Counted from the stretch's first letter, positions 15,797 to 24,436 are shown. The stretch is 39,104 bases of DNA from UMGS1590 sp036303105 (GCA_036303105.1 JAXJBF010000056.1:1-39104), one strand, 5' to 3'. The notes: generated by a model from the letters alone, not told the origin. Program-made: numbers and translations.

Positions 15797-18700
15797 ATGA
15801 TGAAAGCAAAAAAAATTAAGATGCTGGCGGCAGAGTTGGTAACAGATTTATCAAGTCAGCGTTTTTTGGATAAGACGGGGCTTTCTGCGCAGCGTGTGCG
15901 CGAAATTGCCGGGCGTGAATATTGGGAGAAGATTTTTTGGAGGCTGTTTCCTATTCAGGAACGTTTGACATGCGCTGAGGTATTGTCGTTTTGTCAGGGG
16001 CCGATGGCAGAAATCAGTGAAACCCCTGAGGAGGGGTGGCTGCCATTTATCTACCAGTTTGGCTGTACGGTGCTTTATCCAGATGCAGAGGCTGAGGAGC
16101 GTTTTCAGCCTTACCATGCAGCAGCCATTTTTTATCTAACGGTGCTGCAATTTTTGCTTGATCAGGAGCGCAAGGTGATCAAGCCGGAACCTTTTGTGGA
16201 TTTTGAGCTGCTGCAGCCAGAGGAGTATGAAAAGTTTGAGTCACGAAGCGAGTACGCCCTTTTTCTCAAAGCATGGCGAGAAGATTATGTGTATGAACTG
16301 TTTCGCTTGAATATGGAGACCACTTCGTTCAAAACGTTGGAACATGTGGCTGGTGTGCATTATGTGTCAATGTTTGTGGCACGGGCGCTGTATAAGGTGG
16401 GTGTGCCAATTGATCTGGCGCTGGTCAGTGGTGCAGCGGCAGGACACGATTTAGGCAAGTTTGGCTGTAAGCCGGGTGAAGCGGTGCCGCATATGCATTA
16501 TTATTACACAGACCGCTGGTTCAACCGTCATCAGATTACCTATATTGGGCATATTGCAGCCAACCATTCTACTTGGGATTTGGAGCCGGAACGTCTCAGT
16601 GTGGAATCGTTGGTGTTGATTTATGCGGACTTTTGTGTCAAGCAAGAGCGCGTGAATGGTGAGAACCGAACGCGCATCAGCTCATTGAAAGAAGCGTTTG
16701 AGATCATTCTCGATAAGCTGGAGAATGTGGACGCCGAAAAACATCGCCGTTATCAGTTTGTTTATTCGCGGCTTAAAGATTTTCACGATTATATGGTGTC
16801 TCTTGGCGTCGATACAGCGCCGTTGGATGGGGTGCCGGTGCATCGAAAACAGATGCCGTCGGTGTCGCTGCAAGATACCGACGACACGGTGCAGTCGCTG
16901 GTTTATATGGGTGTAGAAACGAACATTGCCGTGATGCATCGCATGGGTGCAGGGCGTCAATTTGGGAATTTTTTGGAGCAAGCGCGCAGTGAGACCGACC
17001 AACGCAGTTTGCAGGTTTATCTGCGGCTGTTCGATCGCTACACGGCTTATACAGACGATGAACAGAAACGCCAAACGGCGGCGTATCTCTATGAATTGAT
17101 GATGCATCGCGATGGGGATATTCGTGTTGAAGCGGCACGGCTCTTAGGCAAGACCATTGCGCAATTTAACTACGGTTACCGCAAACGTTATCCAAGCGGC
17201 ATGAAAAATGTTGATGTGCTGCAGGGTTTTGAGTTGTGGCGTCATTATGTTCATGCTATTTTGCGCCCGGATTTAAAGTTGACAGATGTGCAGAAGCAGC
17301 GCATTCAAACGAATGGTAAAAACGTCTTGGCTTCGCTTTTGCGGCATGCGTCCAGCGAAGACCATGACACCTTTCTCGAATTGTTCATGGTCAGTTTCGA
17401 CGAACCGTTGTATTGGACAAATGAGGAGAGCATGGCACTTTTGAACGATGTGTTCGACTTGCCGCTTTCTACAATGAGTGATGATGATCTGACGCGCATC
17501 GGTCGCTGTGCCCTGGCGTGGAGCGATTGTGACGATTACGAAACGAAGATTGCGGCTTGGCGCGCCATGCATTGGCTGACTTATTTGCGTCCAGCATTGC
17601 CTGTGACTGCAGACATTGCAACATTTTTGCAGGCGCAGGACGTTAGTGGCAACATCACACTCAGTTATCTTAAATACAAAATGCTCAGCGATCTCGGATT
17701 GTATGCGCAGGATACTTGTCAGACGTTTTGTAATGCGGATACGATTTCAGATATTTTTCTGGAGAATTTACAAACGGCGACGCCGTGGATCGTTAAGGCG
17801 GTCAATATTCGGCTGTTGTCTGATCATATTCGCCATGATTCAAGTCAGCATCGCCTGCATATTGCAGCGCATTTTTCCAATTTGCTGAAAGTCAATGACA
17901 TTATGGTGGTGCCACGTGATGCTGGGCAGGCAATGAGCCAATTGTTCCCGGTATTGCGCATTGATGAACGCAATGAAGTGGTGACTGAATTGGTCGGCGC
18001 CTTGGAAGTGGCAGATGCACGGTATTCTCGGTACATTCCTGAATATTTGGCTCGGACGCTTCTTTGGCTGCCACCGACGCAGTTGGATGAAATGATTGCA
18101 CATATCACGGGCTTGCTGGCCAGCAGCAACGACGGCATTGTTATGCGTGCGTTGGACACGATGGGCTATTTGCTGCGATATTTCCCAAAATATCCAGAAC
18201 GTTTCACGATCACAGAAGAAGCCTATTGCCACCGTCGTCATCTTCTGCTGGGGGCTATTCTCAAAGGCATGGCTTGCTACCGAGAGTGTGTGCGTCAGGA
18301 AGCGATGATGGTTTTAAGCGATGTTTTTTCCGATGAAGAAGAACTCGAGGAAATGGCCATGTCGGTGGAAGAAAAATATTATCTTTTTACGACAGGATGC
18401 CGCAAAATTCTTTTTCTGCTTTCAGAAGTTGAAGGTGGCGATATCAGCCTTTTCGCCCGTGCTTCGGCAGTGTCATCGATTTCAAATTTCATCAGTCAGT
18501 GGCGCATGGATCACCAAACCTTTGATGTGATTGAGTGGTCCAAGGTGGCTTTTTTACCAGGGACATTCGATCCTTTCACGCGTTCACATAAGGAAATTAT
18601 GCGCAAGATCCGTGACCAGGGCTTCGAAGTTTATCTCGCTGTCGACGAGTTTTCCTGGTCGAAAAAAGCGCAGCCACATCTTATTCGGCGTAAAATTGTG

Positions 18701-20635
18701 AATATGTCTGTGGCCGATGAGTTTCATGTCAATATATTCCCGTACCAGATTCCGATTAACATTGCCAACCCGCGCGATCTGCAACACTTGAAAGAAATTT
18801 TTGCGCCGCGGGAAGTGTACATGGTGACGGGCAGTGATGTTATCACCAATGCGTCAAGTTATCGCAAGCCTGTGACGGCACATTCTATCCATACCATGAA
18901 TCACATTATTTTCCGTCGTGGTAAGGATATGGATTCCGATATTCTTGAGGCGTTGAAGACGGTTCAAGGGAAGGTTGAGATCGTCGATTTGCCACAGGAA
19001 TTTCGAGATATTTCTTCAACCATGCTGCGTGAAAACATTGATCTTAATCGTGATGTATCAAATCTTGTGGACCCTATGGTGCAAGGCTATATTTATTCCA
19101 GTGGTTTGTATTTGCGTGAACCGGAATATAAGCCGCTTGTTGATGGCAAAGTACTGTCGTTTGAACTGGTTGAACATCCTGATGAAGGGTTGATGGAAGA
19201 AATTTACAATAAGATCCTGGTGCGCTCTGAATATGTCGATGTGATTTGCGACAGTATGAGCTGTTCCGGCGATTCTCTGATTTTGCTGCGCAACCGTTTG
19301 CGAGACAACCGCCTTGTTGGTGTTATTCGCGGACGCATGATGACATCAGAATCGTTGTATGCGGTTCTTGGCGATCTGGATCTGGCCGATCAGGTGCGGC
19401 GCAATACAACAGGGAAAATTCTTTTAATCAGCGGGCTTTATACGACAAAAGATGACATGATCAGTGACCCTGCGCAGCTGCTCTTGACAGAAGCGTTGGC
19501 AGGAGCCTGTGGCCAGGGCTGTGGGTATGCCATGTTCTTTCCAAAGGATGCCATGCCGAGTGAATACATTATGGGTGCGGTGCGGCGCCAGGGATTTGTT
19601 TTAGCAGAGCAGATGGAAGCGCCTATGCCGGTGTATCTGGTTGACATGCGTCAGCCAATAGTGATTCTTCGAAACTTGCAAAATTTTATCAAGGAACCGT
19701 TGATCAGTGAGCCTCAGGTGGTGCGTGTGATTGAGACAGGATACCGACGTTTGCAAACGGCCTTGCGTGCGCTTTATCCTGGAGAATTGGTGTTGACACT
19801 GGCTTCAGAAGTCATTTTCCCGCGTATGGTGGAAAAAATTACGGCCATCAATGAGGTGCCGAATGAGACCGTTACGCCGCGGCTCCTTGGCGAAAATATG
19901 TGTGTGCCATTTGGTCGCATTTTGCGCGAGCGCGTCATACCGAATACGGTGACAAAAACCATGCATACGGATACTGTATATAAAGAAGACCTCTCCGACT
20001 ACAGTGTTGGTCCGTTTGAGAGCTATCCGCCGCTGGCCGATCAGGTGCGTATGATTCGTTCTTTTGACAGGCCAATCATTCTTGTGGATGATATCATGAA
20101 CATTGGCAAACGCTTTGCTGTGCTGGATGAGTTGCTGCAGCATGAACAAGTGCCGATTCGCGAGCTGGTGTTTGGCGTTATCACTGGTGTTGGCCGTGAC
20201 CGTGTCAGTCGACGCGGTGTGGATGCTGACAGTGTGTATTACATTCCAAATGTGCGCAAATGGTATGTTGAATCGTCCCTCTATCCATTTATTGGTGGTG
20301 ATACCGTGGATAGAACATGTTTCAACATTGCGGAAGTGTCCCCGTCGGTCAATCCAATTTTGCCGTACACCAATCCGGATTTGCAGGGAGCCAGCCGAGA
20401 AGCGCTGTTTGATTTTTCTGCTTGCTGCATTCGCAATGCCCGAGATATTTTCTATGCACTGGAAGAGTGTTATCGTGCCCGCTATGGCCGCAATCTTACC
20501 ATGGAACGTTTGGGTGAAGTGATTACTGTACCATCCGCTCCTGACAGAGGAACCTGTGTGACCTATGATCCAAACTTGGCGGCGAGCGTTTATCTGGACA
20601 ATGATCTGAAAATGCTCTATCGCCTGCATCAATAA
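15797..20635 (+). CDS. Giant multidomain HD / helical-repeat / NMNAT-like / GNAT-like / PRTase-like protein
   Basis: A 1612-residue cytoplasmic protein with no signal or membrane segment. Domains in order: an HD domain (His183, His188, then His217-Asp218 in AGHDLGKFG), a long helical-repeat region resembling HEAT repeats (about 350-900), a nucleotidyltransferase domain with GTFDPFTRSH (922-931) and the NadD signature ISSTMLR (1072-1078), a GNAT-like stretch (about 1160-1300), and a phosphoribosyltransferase-like motif VDDIMNIGK (1430-1438). The first HxGH histidine of nucleotidyltransferases is replaced by Thr928, as in some family members. The parts suggest NAD or nucleotide synthesis, turnover or sensing; the real reaction is unknown. 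The start is chosen seven bases after GGGAG; a GTG at 15791 and ATGs at 15794 and 15800 are alternatives. Confidence 0.8.
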   Translation: MMKAKKIKMLAAELVTDLSSQRFLDKTGLSAQRVREIAGREYWEKIFWRLFPIQERLTCAEVLSFCQGPMAEISETPEEGWLPFIYQFGCTVLYPDAEAEERFQPYHAAAIFYLTVLQFLLDQERKVIKPEPFVDFELLQPEEYEKFESRSEYALFLKAWREDYVYELFRLNMETTSFKTLEHVAGVHYVSMFVARALYKVGVPIDLALVSGAAAGHDLGKFGCKPGEAVPHMHYYYTDRWFNRHQITYIGHIAANHSTWDLEPERLSVESLVLIYADFCVKQERVNGENRTRISSLKEAFEIILDKLENVDAEKHRRYQFVYSRLKDFHDYMVSLGVDTAPLDGVPVHRKQMPSVSLQDTDDTVQSLVYMGVETNIAVMHRMGAGRQFGNFLEQARSETDQRSLQVYLRLFDRYTAYTDDEQKRQTAAYLYELMMHRDGDIRVEAARLLGKTIAQFNYGYRKRYPSGMKNVDVLQGFELWRHYVHAILRPDLKLTDVQKQRIQTNGKNVLASLLRHASSEDHDTFLELFMVSFDEPLYWTNEESMALLNDVFDLPLSTMSDDDLTRIGRCALAWSDCDDYETKIAAWRAMHWLTYLRPALPVTADIATFLQAQDVSGNITLSYLKYKMLSDLGLYAQDTCQTFCNADTISDIFLENLQTATPWIVKAVNIRLLSDHIRHDSSQHRLHIAAHFSNLLKVNDIMVVPRDAGQAMSQLFPVLRIDERNEVVTELVGALEVADARYSRYIPEYLARTLLWLPPTQLDEMIAHITGLLASSNDGIVMRALDTMGYLLRYFPKYPERFTITEEAYCHRRHLLLGAILKGMACYRECVRQEAMMVLSDVFSDEEELEEMAMSVEEKYYLFTTGCRKILFLLSEVEGGDISLFARASAVSSISNFISQWRMDHQTFDVIEWSKVAFLPGTFDPFTRSHKEIMRKIRDQGFEVYLAVDEFSWSKKAQPHLIRRKIVNMSVADEFHVNIFPYQIPINIANPRDLQHLKEIFAPREVYMVTGSDVITNASSYRKPVTAHSIHTMNHIIFRRGKDMDSDILEALKTVQGKVEIVDLPQEFRDISSTMLRENIDLNRDVSNLVDPMVQGYIYSSGLYLREPEYKPLVDGKVLSFELVEHPDEGLMEEIYNKILVRSEYVDVICDSMSCSGDSLILLRNRLRDNRLVGVIRGRMMTSESLYAVLGDLDLADQVRRNTTGKILLISGLYTTKDDMISDPAQLLLTEALAGACGQGCGYAMFFPKDAMPSEYIMGAVRRQGFVLAEQMEAPMPVYLVDMRQPIVILRNLQNFIKEPLISEPQVVRVIETGYRRLQTALRALYPGELVLTLASEVIFPRMVEKITAINEVPNETVTPRLLGENMCVPFGRILRERVIPNTVTKTMHTDTVYKEDLSDYSVGPFESYPPLADQVRMIRSFDRPIILVDDIMNIGKRFAVLDELLQHEQVPIRELVFGVITGVGRDRVSRRGVDADSVYYIPNVRKWYVESSLYPFIGGDTVDRTCFNIAEVSPSVNPILPYTNPDLQGASREALFDFSACCIRNARDIFYALEECYRARYGRNLTMERLGEVITVPSAPDRGTCVTYDPNLAASVYLDNDLKMLYRLHQ

Positions 20636-20641
20636 AAAATG

Positions 20642-20671
20642 CCGCCGCGGACTGTTAGGACCGCGGCGGTT
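20642..20671 (+). other. Strong GC-rich hairpin between cluster genes
   Basis: CCGCCGCGG and CCGCGGCGG form a perfect nine-bp stem around a ten-base loop, directly after the stop of the giant gene and 27 bases before the next start. It lacks a real T run (TTATCTGCG follows), so it may protect or process mRNA or pause polymerase rather than terminate. Confidence 0.7.
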
Positions 20672-20697
20672 ATCTGCGATGAAAAGGAGAGCAATCA

Positions 20698-21966
20698 ATG
20701 TATTACTATCGTGTCAATGATGTCGTATGCTGCAGCTGGATGCCGCTGGACATGCAAGAAGCAACGCCAGCGGAGCGGAAAGATGTGCGCGTGTTTTTGT
20801 TTGAGCGTCCAGTAGCGACGTCGCGCGCGCATTTTCTGGTCAATCATGAAGACCTGCTCTATCAAATAGAAGAGGATGCTGGCTGGTTGTCGCAGATAGT
20901 GCTAGAAACACAAGCAGCGCCACAACGTGCACAATGGGGAGCGCCGGATGTGTTTGTGCAGCGCGCCATTGCTGCTGGCAGGCTGCGTGCTGTGAATTGT
21001 CTGCATCCACGTTGGCAAGATCTTTTGAGTGACGATGTGCCGATGCATGGTGGTAAAAAACGAGTACACATTCTGGCGCTTGGTGATGTGGGCAGTCACA
21101 TCCTTATTGGGCTGCATATGCTTGGTGGCGATTGTATTGACCGCATTGGCATTTGTGATTTGGATGATAAGGTGGCTGCGCGCTGGGAATTTGAAGTCAA
21201 TCAAATTGCTTTGCCGTGGAACCATGAAGCGCTGCCAGCGGTGGAGATCGTTTCACAGGAGCAGCTTTTTGACTGTGATGTCTTTGTGTTTGTAGCTTCG
21301 GCCGGGGTGCCGGCAGTTGGCAGTGAGGTGGCCGACGTACGCATGGTGCAGCTTGAAAAGAACACTGCCATCATTAGCAGCTACGCCAAACAGGCGAGAA
21401 ACGCGCAATTTCGTGGTCTGTTCTGTGAAGTGGCTGATCCGGTCGATCCCTTGGCCAAAGCTGCCTGGCTTGCCAGCAATACCAATGATGATGGCGTCTT
21501 TGACGGCCTGGGGCTTTTGCCAGAGCAGATTCAAGGCTATGGCCTTGGCGTGATGAATGCGAGGGCAACCTATTATGCCAAGCGAGATGCGCGTTTTGCA
21601 CGTTTTTTGCAGGAAGGACGCTGCTTTGGCGGTCATGGCAAAGAATTGGTGATAGCCGACTCTATTACGCATTACAATGACATTGATTCCCGTGCGCTCA
21701 CGGAATTGGCACTCAATGCCAACATTCAGATGCGGGAAATTGGCTTTAAACCATTTGTGGCACCGGCGTATTCATCGGGCGTGCTCTCAATTTTGGCAAC
21801 GCTGCGCGGTGATTGGCATTATGGTTCGGTTTATCTCGGTGGCAGCTATATGGGTGTAAAAAATCGTTACACGGCACAGGGACAGGAACATGAAATACTG
21901 CCTTTGCCGGAGGCATTGATGGCACGTATTTACGCTTCGCAAGCATCACTGCGCGCGATCAATTGA
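20698..21966 (+). CDS. Lactate/malate dehydrogenase-like Rossmann protein with N-terminal extension
   Basis: 422 residues. After an N-terminal region of about 120 residues with no recognised fold comes VHILALGDVGSHILIGLHML (GDVG at 129-132) followed by an acidic residue after the second strand (ICDLDD), as in NAD-dependent lactate/malate dehydrogenases. Further family-like features are DPVDPLAKAAW, where these enzymes have NPVD, the GVMNAR segment and GGHGKELVIADS with His313 at the catalytic-histidine place. Spacing around the catalytic Asp/Arg motif differs from true LDH/MDH (Asn instead of Asp), so the substrate is probably not lactate or malate. AAAAGGAG precedes the start. Same strand and close to the giant gene, so probably one functional unit. 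Confidence 0.72.
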   Translation: MYYYRVNDVVCCSWMPLDMQEATPAERKDVRVFLFERPVATSRAHFLVNHEDLLYQIEEDAGWLSQIVLETQAAPQRAQWGAPDVFVQRAIAAGRLRAVNCLHPRWQDLLSDDVPMHGGKKRVHILALGDVGSHILIGLHMLGGDCIDRIGICDLDDKVAARWEFEVNQIALPWNHEALPAVEIVSQEQLFDCDVFVFVASAGVPAVGSEVADVRMVQLEKNTAIISSYAKQARNAQFRGLFCEVADPVDPLAKAAWLASNTNDDGVFDGLGLLPEQIQGYGLGVMNARATYYAKRDARFARFLQEGRCFGGHGKELVIADSITHYNDIDSRALTELALNANIQMREIGFKPFVAPAYSSGVLSILATLRGDWHYGSVYLGGSYMGVKNRYTAQGQEHEILPLPEALMARIYASQASLRAIN

Positions 21967-21997
21967 CGATCTTGATTTTTGAAAGAAGATGAAATTG

Positions 21998-23101
21998 ATG
22001 GAAGACAATCATTTATTGATCATCATGCCGTGTGAATCGGGGGAGCAACAAAACACACGGCTGACACAAGTGCTGGAACAGGCGCTGGCTCACGTCACGC
22101 CACAATTCTTGACCAGCACCGATGAAGTTGAACGTTATTTGCTTTCGCATCCTGTGGCGCCAGGCGCGCCATTTGCGCGTGTGCTGTTTGTGGCTGATCT
22201 TGGCGACGATGGCATCAATCTTGAGCTTAGTCGTTTATTATGTATGCTGCGCCACCATCCGTATTTGCTGGAAGGCTGGCTCGGGGGTGTTATCATTGAT
22301 GCGCAAAGCGAACTGTACACCAAATCCATGGCTCAAGAGCTGGTGCTTGCTGCGAATATGAGCGGCTGTGCCTTTGTTGGCCGCTCTTTGGTAGAGGGGA
22401 CTGGCTCGCTGCGTAACTTTACAGTGGCAGCGCATAAACTTGGGACAGACAACCTGATGGACGCTTATGTAGACGGTGCCTGCCATTTGGTGGAAGCCGT
22501 GATGACTTTTGAAGGTTATCACCGCGCCATGCCAAAACTGACGGTGCTGCATGCCTCCAACCATAAAACGTCCAATACCTTTGCACTCTGGCACGCTGTC
22601 AGTGCGGAGCTGGAAGGATTTGCCATCGAAGAAATTGGCCTGCGCAATGGTGCGGTGCAAGATTGCGCAGGTTGCCCGTATAAAGCCTGCCTGCATTTTG
22701 GGGAGAAAGAAAGCTGTTTTTACGGCGGTGTGATGGTGGATAATGTGTACCCATCGATTAAAACGGCCAATGCCATCGTCATGGTCTGCCCAAATTATAA
22801 CGATGCCATTTCGGCCAATTTAACGGCGTTTATCAACCGCCTCACAGCACTATATCGCAAGCGTGCGTTTTACGACAAAGCGCTTTTTGCTGTCATCGTC
22901 AGTGGCTACAGTGGCTGCGATATTCTTGCCAAACAGCTCATCGCAGCCCTCAACATGAACAAAAGTTTTTATCTGCCTGGCCATTTTGCCATTATGGAAA
23001 TGGCAAACGATCCAGGCACAGTGCTCCAGCTGCCAGGTGTTGAGCAACATGTGCACGAATTTGCTCGCACCATTACACACACCTTCCGTCCGGAAGAATG
23101 A
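21998..23101 (+). CDS. Flavodoxin-fold oxidoreductase with a four-cysteine motif
   Basis: 367 residues. The C-terminal half has the NADPH-dependent FMN reductase (flavodoxin-like) pattern: LTVLHASNHKTSNTFALWHAV, the FMN phosphate loop, then cysteines at 223, 226, 231 and 240 (C-x2-C-x4-C-x8-C), and ANAIVMVCPNYNDAISANLTAFINR, typical of the flavin-binding part. Iron-sulfur flavoproteins have a similar compact cysteine cluster, so an Fe-S centre is likely. The N-terminal ~180 residues are not recognised; they contain FARVLFVADLGDDGINLELS. The start at 21998 has AAGAAG nine bases upstream; an ATG at 21989 directly abuts it. It follows the LDH-like gene by about 30 bases. Confidence 0.78.
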   Translation: MEDNHLLIIMPCESGEQQNTRLTQVLEQALAHVTPQFLTSTDEVERYLLSHPVAPGAPFARVLFVADLGDDGINLELSRLLCMLRHHPYLLEGWLGGVIIDAQSELYTKSMAQELVLAANMSGCAFVGRSLVEGTGSLRNFTVAAHKLGTDNLMDAYVDGACHLVEAVMTFEGYHRAMPKLTVLHASNHKTSNTFALWHAVSAELEGFAIEEIGLRNGAVQDCAGCPYKACLHFGEKESCFYGGVMVDNVYPSIKTANAIVMVCPNYNDAISANLTAFINRLTALYRKRAFYDKALFAVIVSGYSGCDILAKQLIAALNMNKSFYLPGHFAIMEMANDPGTVLQLPGVEQHVHEFARTITHTFRPEE

Positions 23102-23144
23102 CGCATTGCTTTTTGAACAGAACAGAAAAGAGGGGAAACCATCC

Positions 23145-23351
23145 ATGATCAATTTTATAAAAAAACTGCTTCTCGTACTTGGTGCAGCCACTTTGCTGGT
23201 CTTTCTTGCGAAACAATTTCTGCCGCTTGCCCTTGGCAGCAGTAAAGAACAGGCATCGCAAGGCGGTGCCAGCGCTATGGCCACTGCGGACACCGTCAAA
23301 GGAATTTTTCAGCCGGCACTTTTTAACATCAATATCCACAACGAACGATGA
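23145..23351 (+). CDS. Small single-pass membrane protein, hypothetical
   Basis: A 68-residue protein beginning MINFIKKLLLVLGAATLLVF: a short basic start, one hydrophobic segment (about 5-30), then a Ser/Ala/Gly-rich linker and a short C-terminal part. It looks like a membrane-anchored peptide with an extracytoplasmic tail; there is no lipobox cysteine. An AGAGGGGA ribosome binding site lies nine bases upstream of the ATG. It is the last gene before a strong terminator and follows the flavoprotein gene by 43 bases, so it is probably part of the same transcript. I do not recognise the family. Confidence 0.65.
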   Translation: MINFIKKLLLVLGAATLLVFLAKQFLPLALGSSKEQASQGGASAMATADTVKGIFQPALFNINIHNER

Positions 23352-23357
23352 CAATGA

Positions 23358-23406
23358 AAACGCGCCGTACTCACAAACGATTGTGAGTACGGCGCGTTTC
23401 GCTTTT
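23358..23406. terminator. Terminator with perfect 19-bp stem
   Basis: Left arm 23358-23376 and right arm 23381-23399 are perfect complements around a four-base loop, followed by CGCTTTTTT. It closes the 15797-23351 gene set and faces the convergent XRE gene. Confidence 0.92.
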
Positions 23407-23610
23407 TTATGGAAAGATAAAGATGTCTTCGATAGGTGCTTCGACGGCGCGGGCAATGTCGATGGCGAGTTTTAGCGAAGGATTGTATTGTGCTTTTTCG
23501 AGACGCATGATGGTTTCGCGGCGAACGCCGACGCGCTCGGCAAGTTGTTCCTGGGTCCAGCCTTTGGCCACACGGTATTGTTTTAGGCGGCATTCAAATT
23601 CAACACCCAT
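23407..23610 (-). CDS. XRE-family HTH regulator (small)
   Basis: A 67-residue stand-alone Cro/C1-type helix-turn-helix protein: LKQYRVAKGWTQEQLAERVG, then VRRETIMRLEKAQYNPSLKLAIDIARAV, matching the short YozG-like regulators. These often sit next to small membrane proteins and control their own operon. It begins four bases after the stop of the membrane-protein gene, so the two form one operon. The inverted repeat upstream of the operon (24308-24350) is the likely binding site. Confidence 0.92.
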   Translation of the reverse strand: MGVEFECRLKQYRVAKGWTQEQLAERVGVRRETIMRLEKAQYNPSLKLAIDIARAVEAPIEDIFIFP

Positions 23611-23613
23611 GGT

Positions 23614-24285
23614 TTACTCCATCCTTTCGTAGCGATAGAGCAGGTAATTGCTGAGAAAGATGATGAGGCCATAGATGAGAGAAATGGCCGCAAGCATGAA
23701 GACGGCGCACCATTCGATGTTGCGTTGAAACAATCCAAGGCCAACGAGAAGGATGACGACATAGATCAGTACAAAGCCGATCCGGTAGGCTTTGAGCTCG
23801 GCGCGGCGGCGGTTTTCCTGGAAAAGTTCATCTTCAAGGGTGTGAGAAAGCTTGCCTTCAAAGAGAACGCCGAAGAAACCAAAGAAGATAAAGAAGAAGA
23901 ATGGATAAATTTGACCAGTGTTGGCGTAGGTCCAAAATCCTGCAAATCCGAAAAAGCCACAGAAACCAAGCCAGCCAAAACGTGGTGAAACGGTGCGCGA
24001 GTATTGGCGTCCGTCTTTTGATGGCTCTTTCGTGAACATCAGTTTGATGACGTGACTCCAGATCACGATGAGAAAATAAATGACATAACAGAACAACAGT
24101 GCGCCAGGAATGAGCATGGAAAGATCTTTGGCCTGGAACGTGTAGGCCGACAAATCCATCGTGTGGACAAAACGACCGTTGTTGAACGCCAATGCATAGG
24201 CGGTGCCTAGGAGCGACAGTACAATTACAACAAGGGCGCCGATGATGAGACGACGGCGGGTTTTCTTTGGCAGGCGTTTATCCAT
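23614..24285 (-). CDS. DUF3796-like integral membrane protein
   Basis: 223 residues with about five membrane segments. The central region FGWLGFCGFFGFAGFW followed by a phenylalanine-rich YPFFFFIFFGFFGVLFEGKL stretch is characteristic, from memory, of the DUF3796 membrane proteins that occur beside small XRE regulators. Function is unknown. The N terminus is strongly basic (DKRLPKKTRRR), consistent with a cytoplasmic start. AAAGGAG precedes the ATG. First gene of the operon with the XRE regulator. Confidence 0.75.
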   Translation of the reverse strand: MDKRLPKKTRRRLIIGALVVIVLSLLGTAYALAFNNGRFVHTMDLSAYTFQAKDLSMLIPGALLFCYVIYFLIVIWSHVIKLMFTKEPSKDGRQYSRTVSPRFGWLGFCGFFGFAGFWTYANTGQIYPFFFFIFFGFFGVLFEGKLSHTLEDELFQENRRRAELKAYRIGFVLIYVVILLVGLGLFQRNIEWCAVFMLAAISLIYGLIIFLSNYLLYRYERME

Positions 24286-24307
24286 GAAAATCTGCTCCTT
24301 TCAAATT

Positions 24308-24350
24308 GAAGTGATATATTTGTCTCTTGATAAGACAAATATATCACTTC
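24308..24350. promoter_or_regulatory. 18-bp perfect inverted repeat, probable operator
   Basis: Arms 24308-24325 (GAAGTGATATATTTGTCT) and 24333-24350 are perfect complements around a seven-base centre. It lies 23 bases upstream of the DUF3796-like gene start, in the place of its promoter or leader. Length and symmetry suit a dimeric repressor such as the XRE protein of the same operon; a structured 5' leader is the alternative. Confidence 0.75.
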
Positions 24351-24404
24351 GCAAGCGGATCGTCAATAAGAATGTGACAAATAGATCTCATTGGCAAATG
24401 AGCA

Positions 24405-24436
24405 CAAAAAATGCCTTCTCTGTAGGGAGAAGGCAT
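24405..24436 (-). terminator. Terminator of the citrate synthase gene
   Basis: On the minus strand ATGCCTTCTC pairs with GAGAAGGCAT around a six-base loop and is followed by TTTTTT, 12 bases after the citrate synthase stop codon. Confidence 0.92.

Noticed and set aside
19805..20698. Open frame of about 300 codons on the minus strand
   Set aside because: It is antisense to the PRTase-like end of the giant gene and reads as low-similarity His/Arg-rich sequence typical of a shadow frame.
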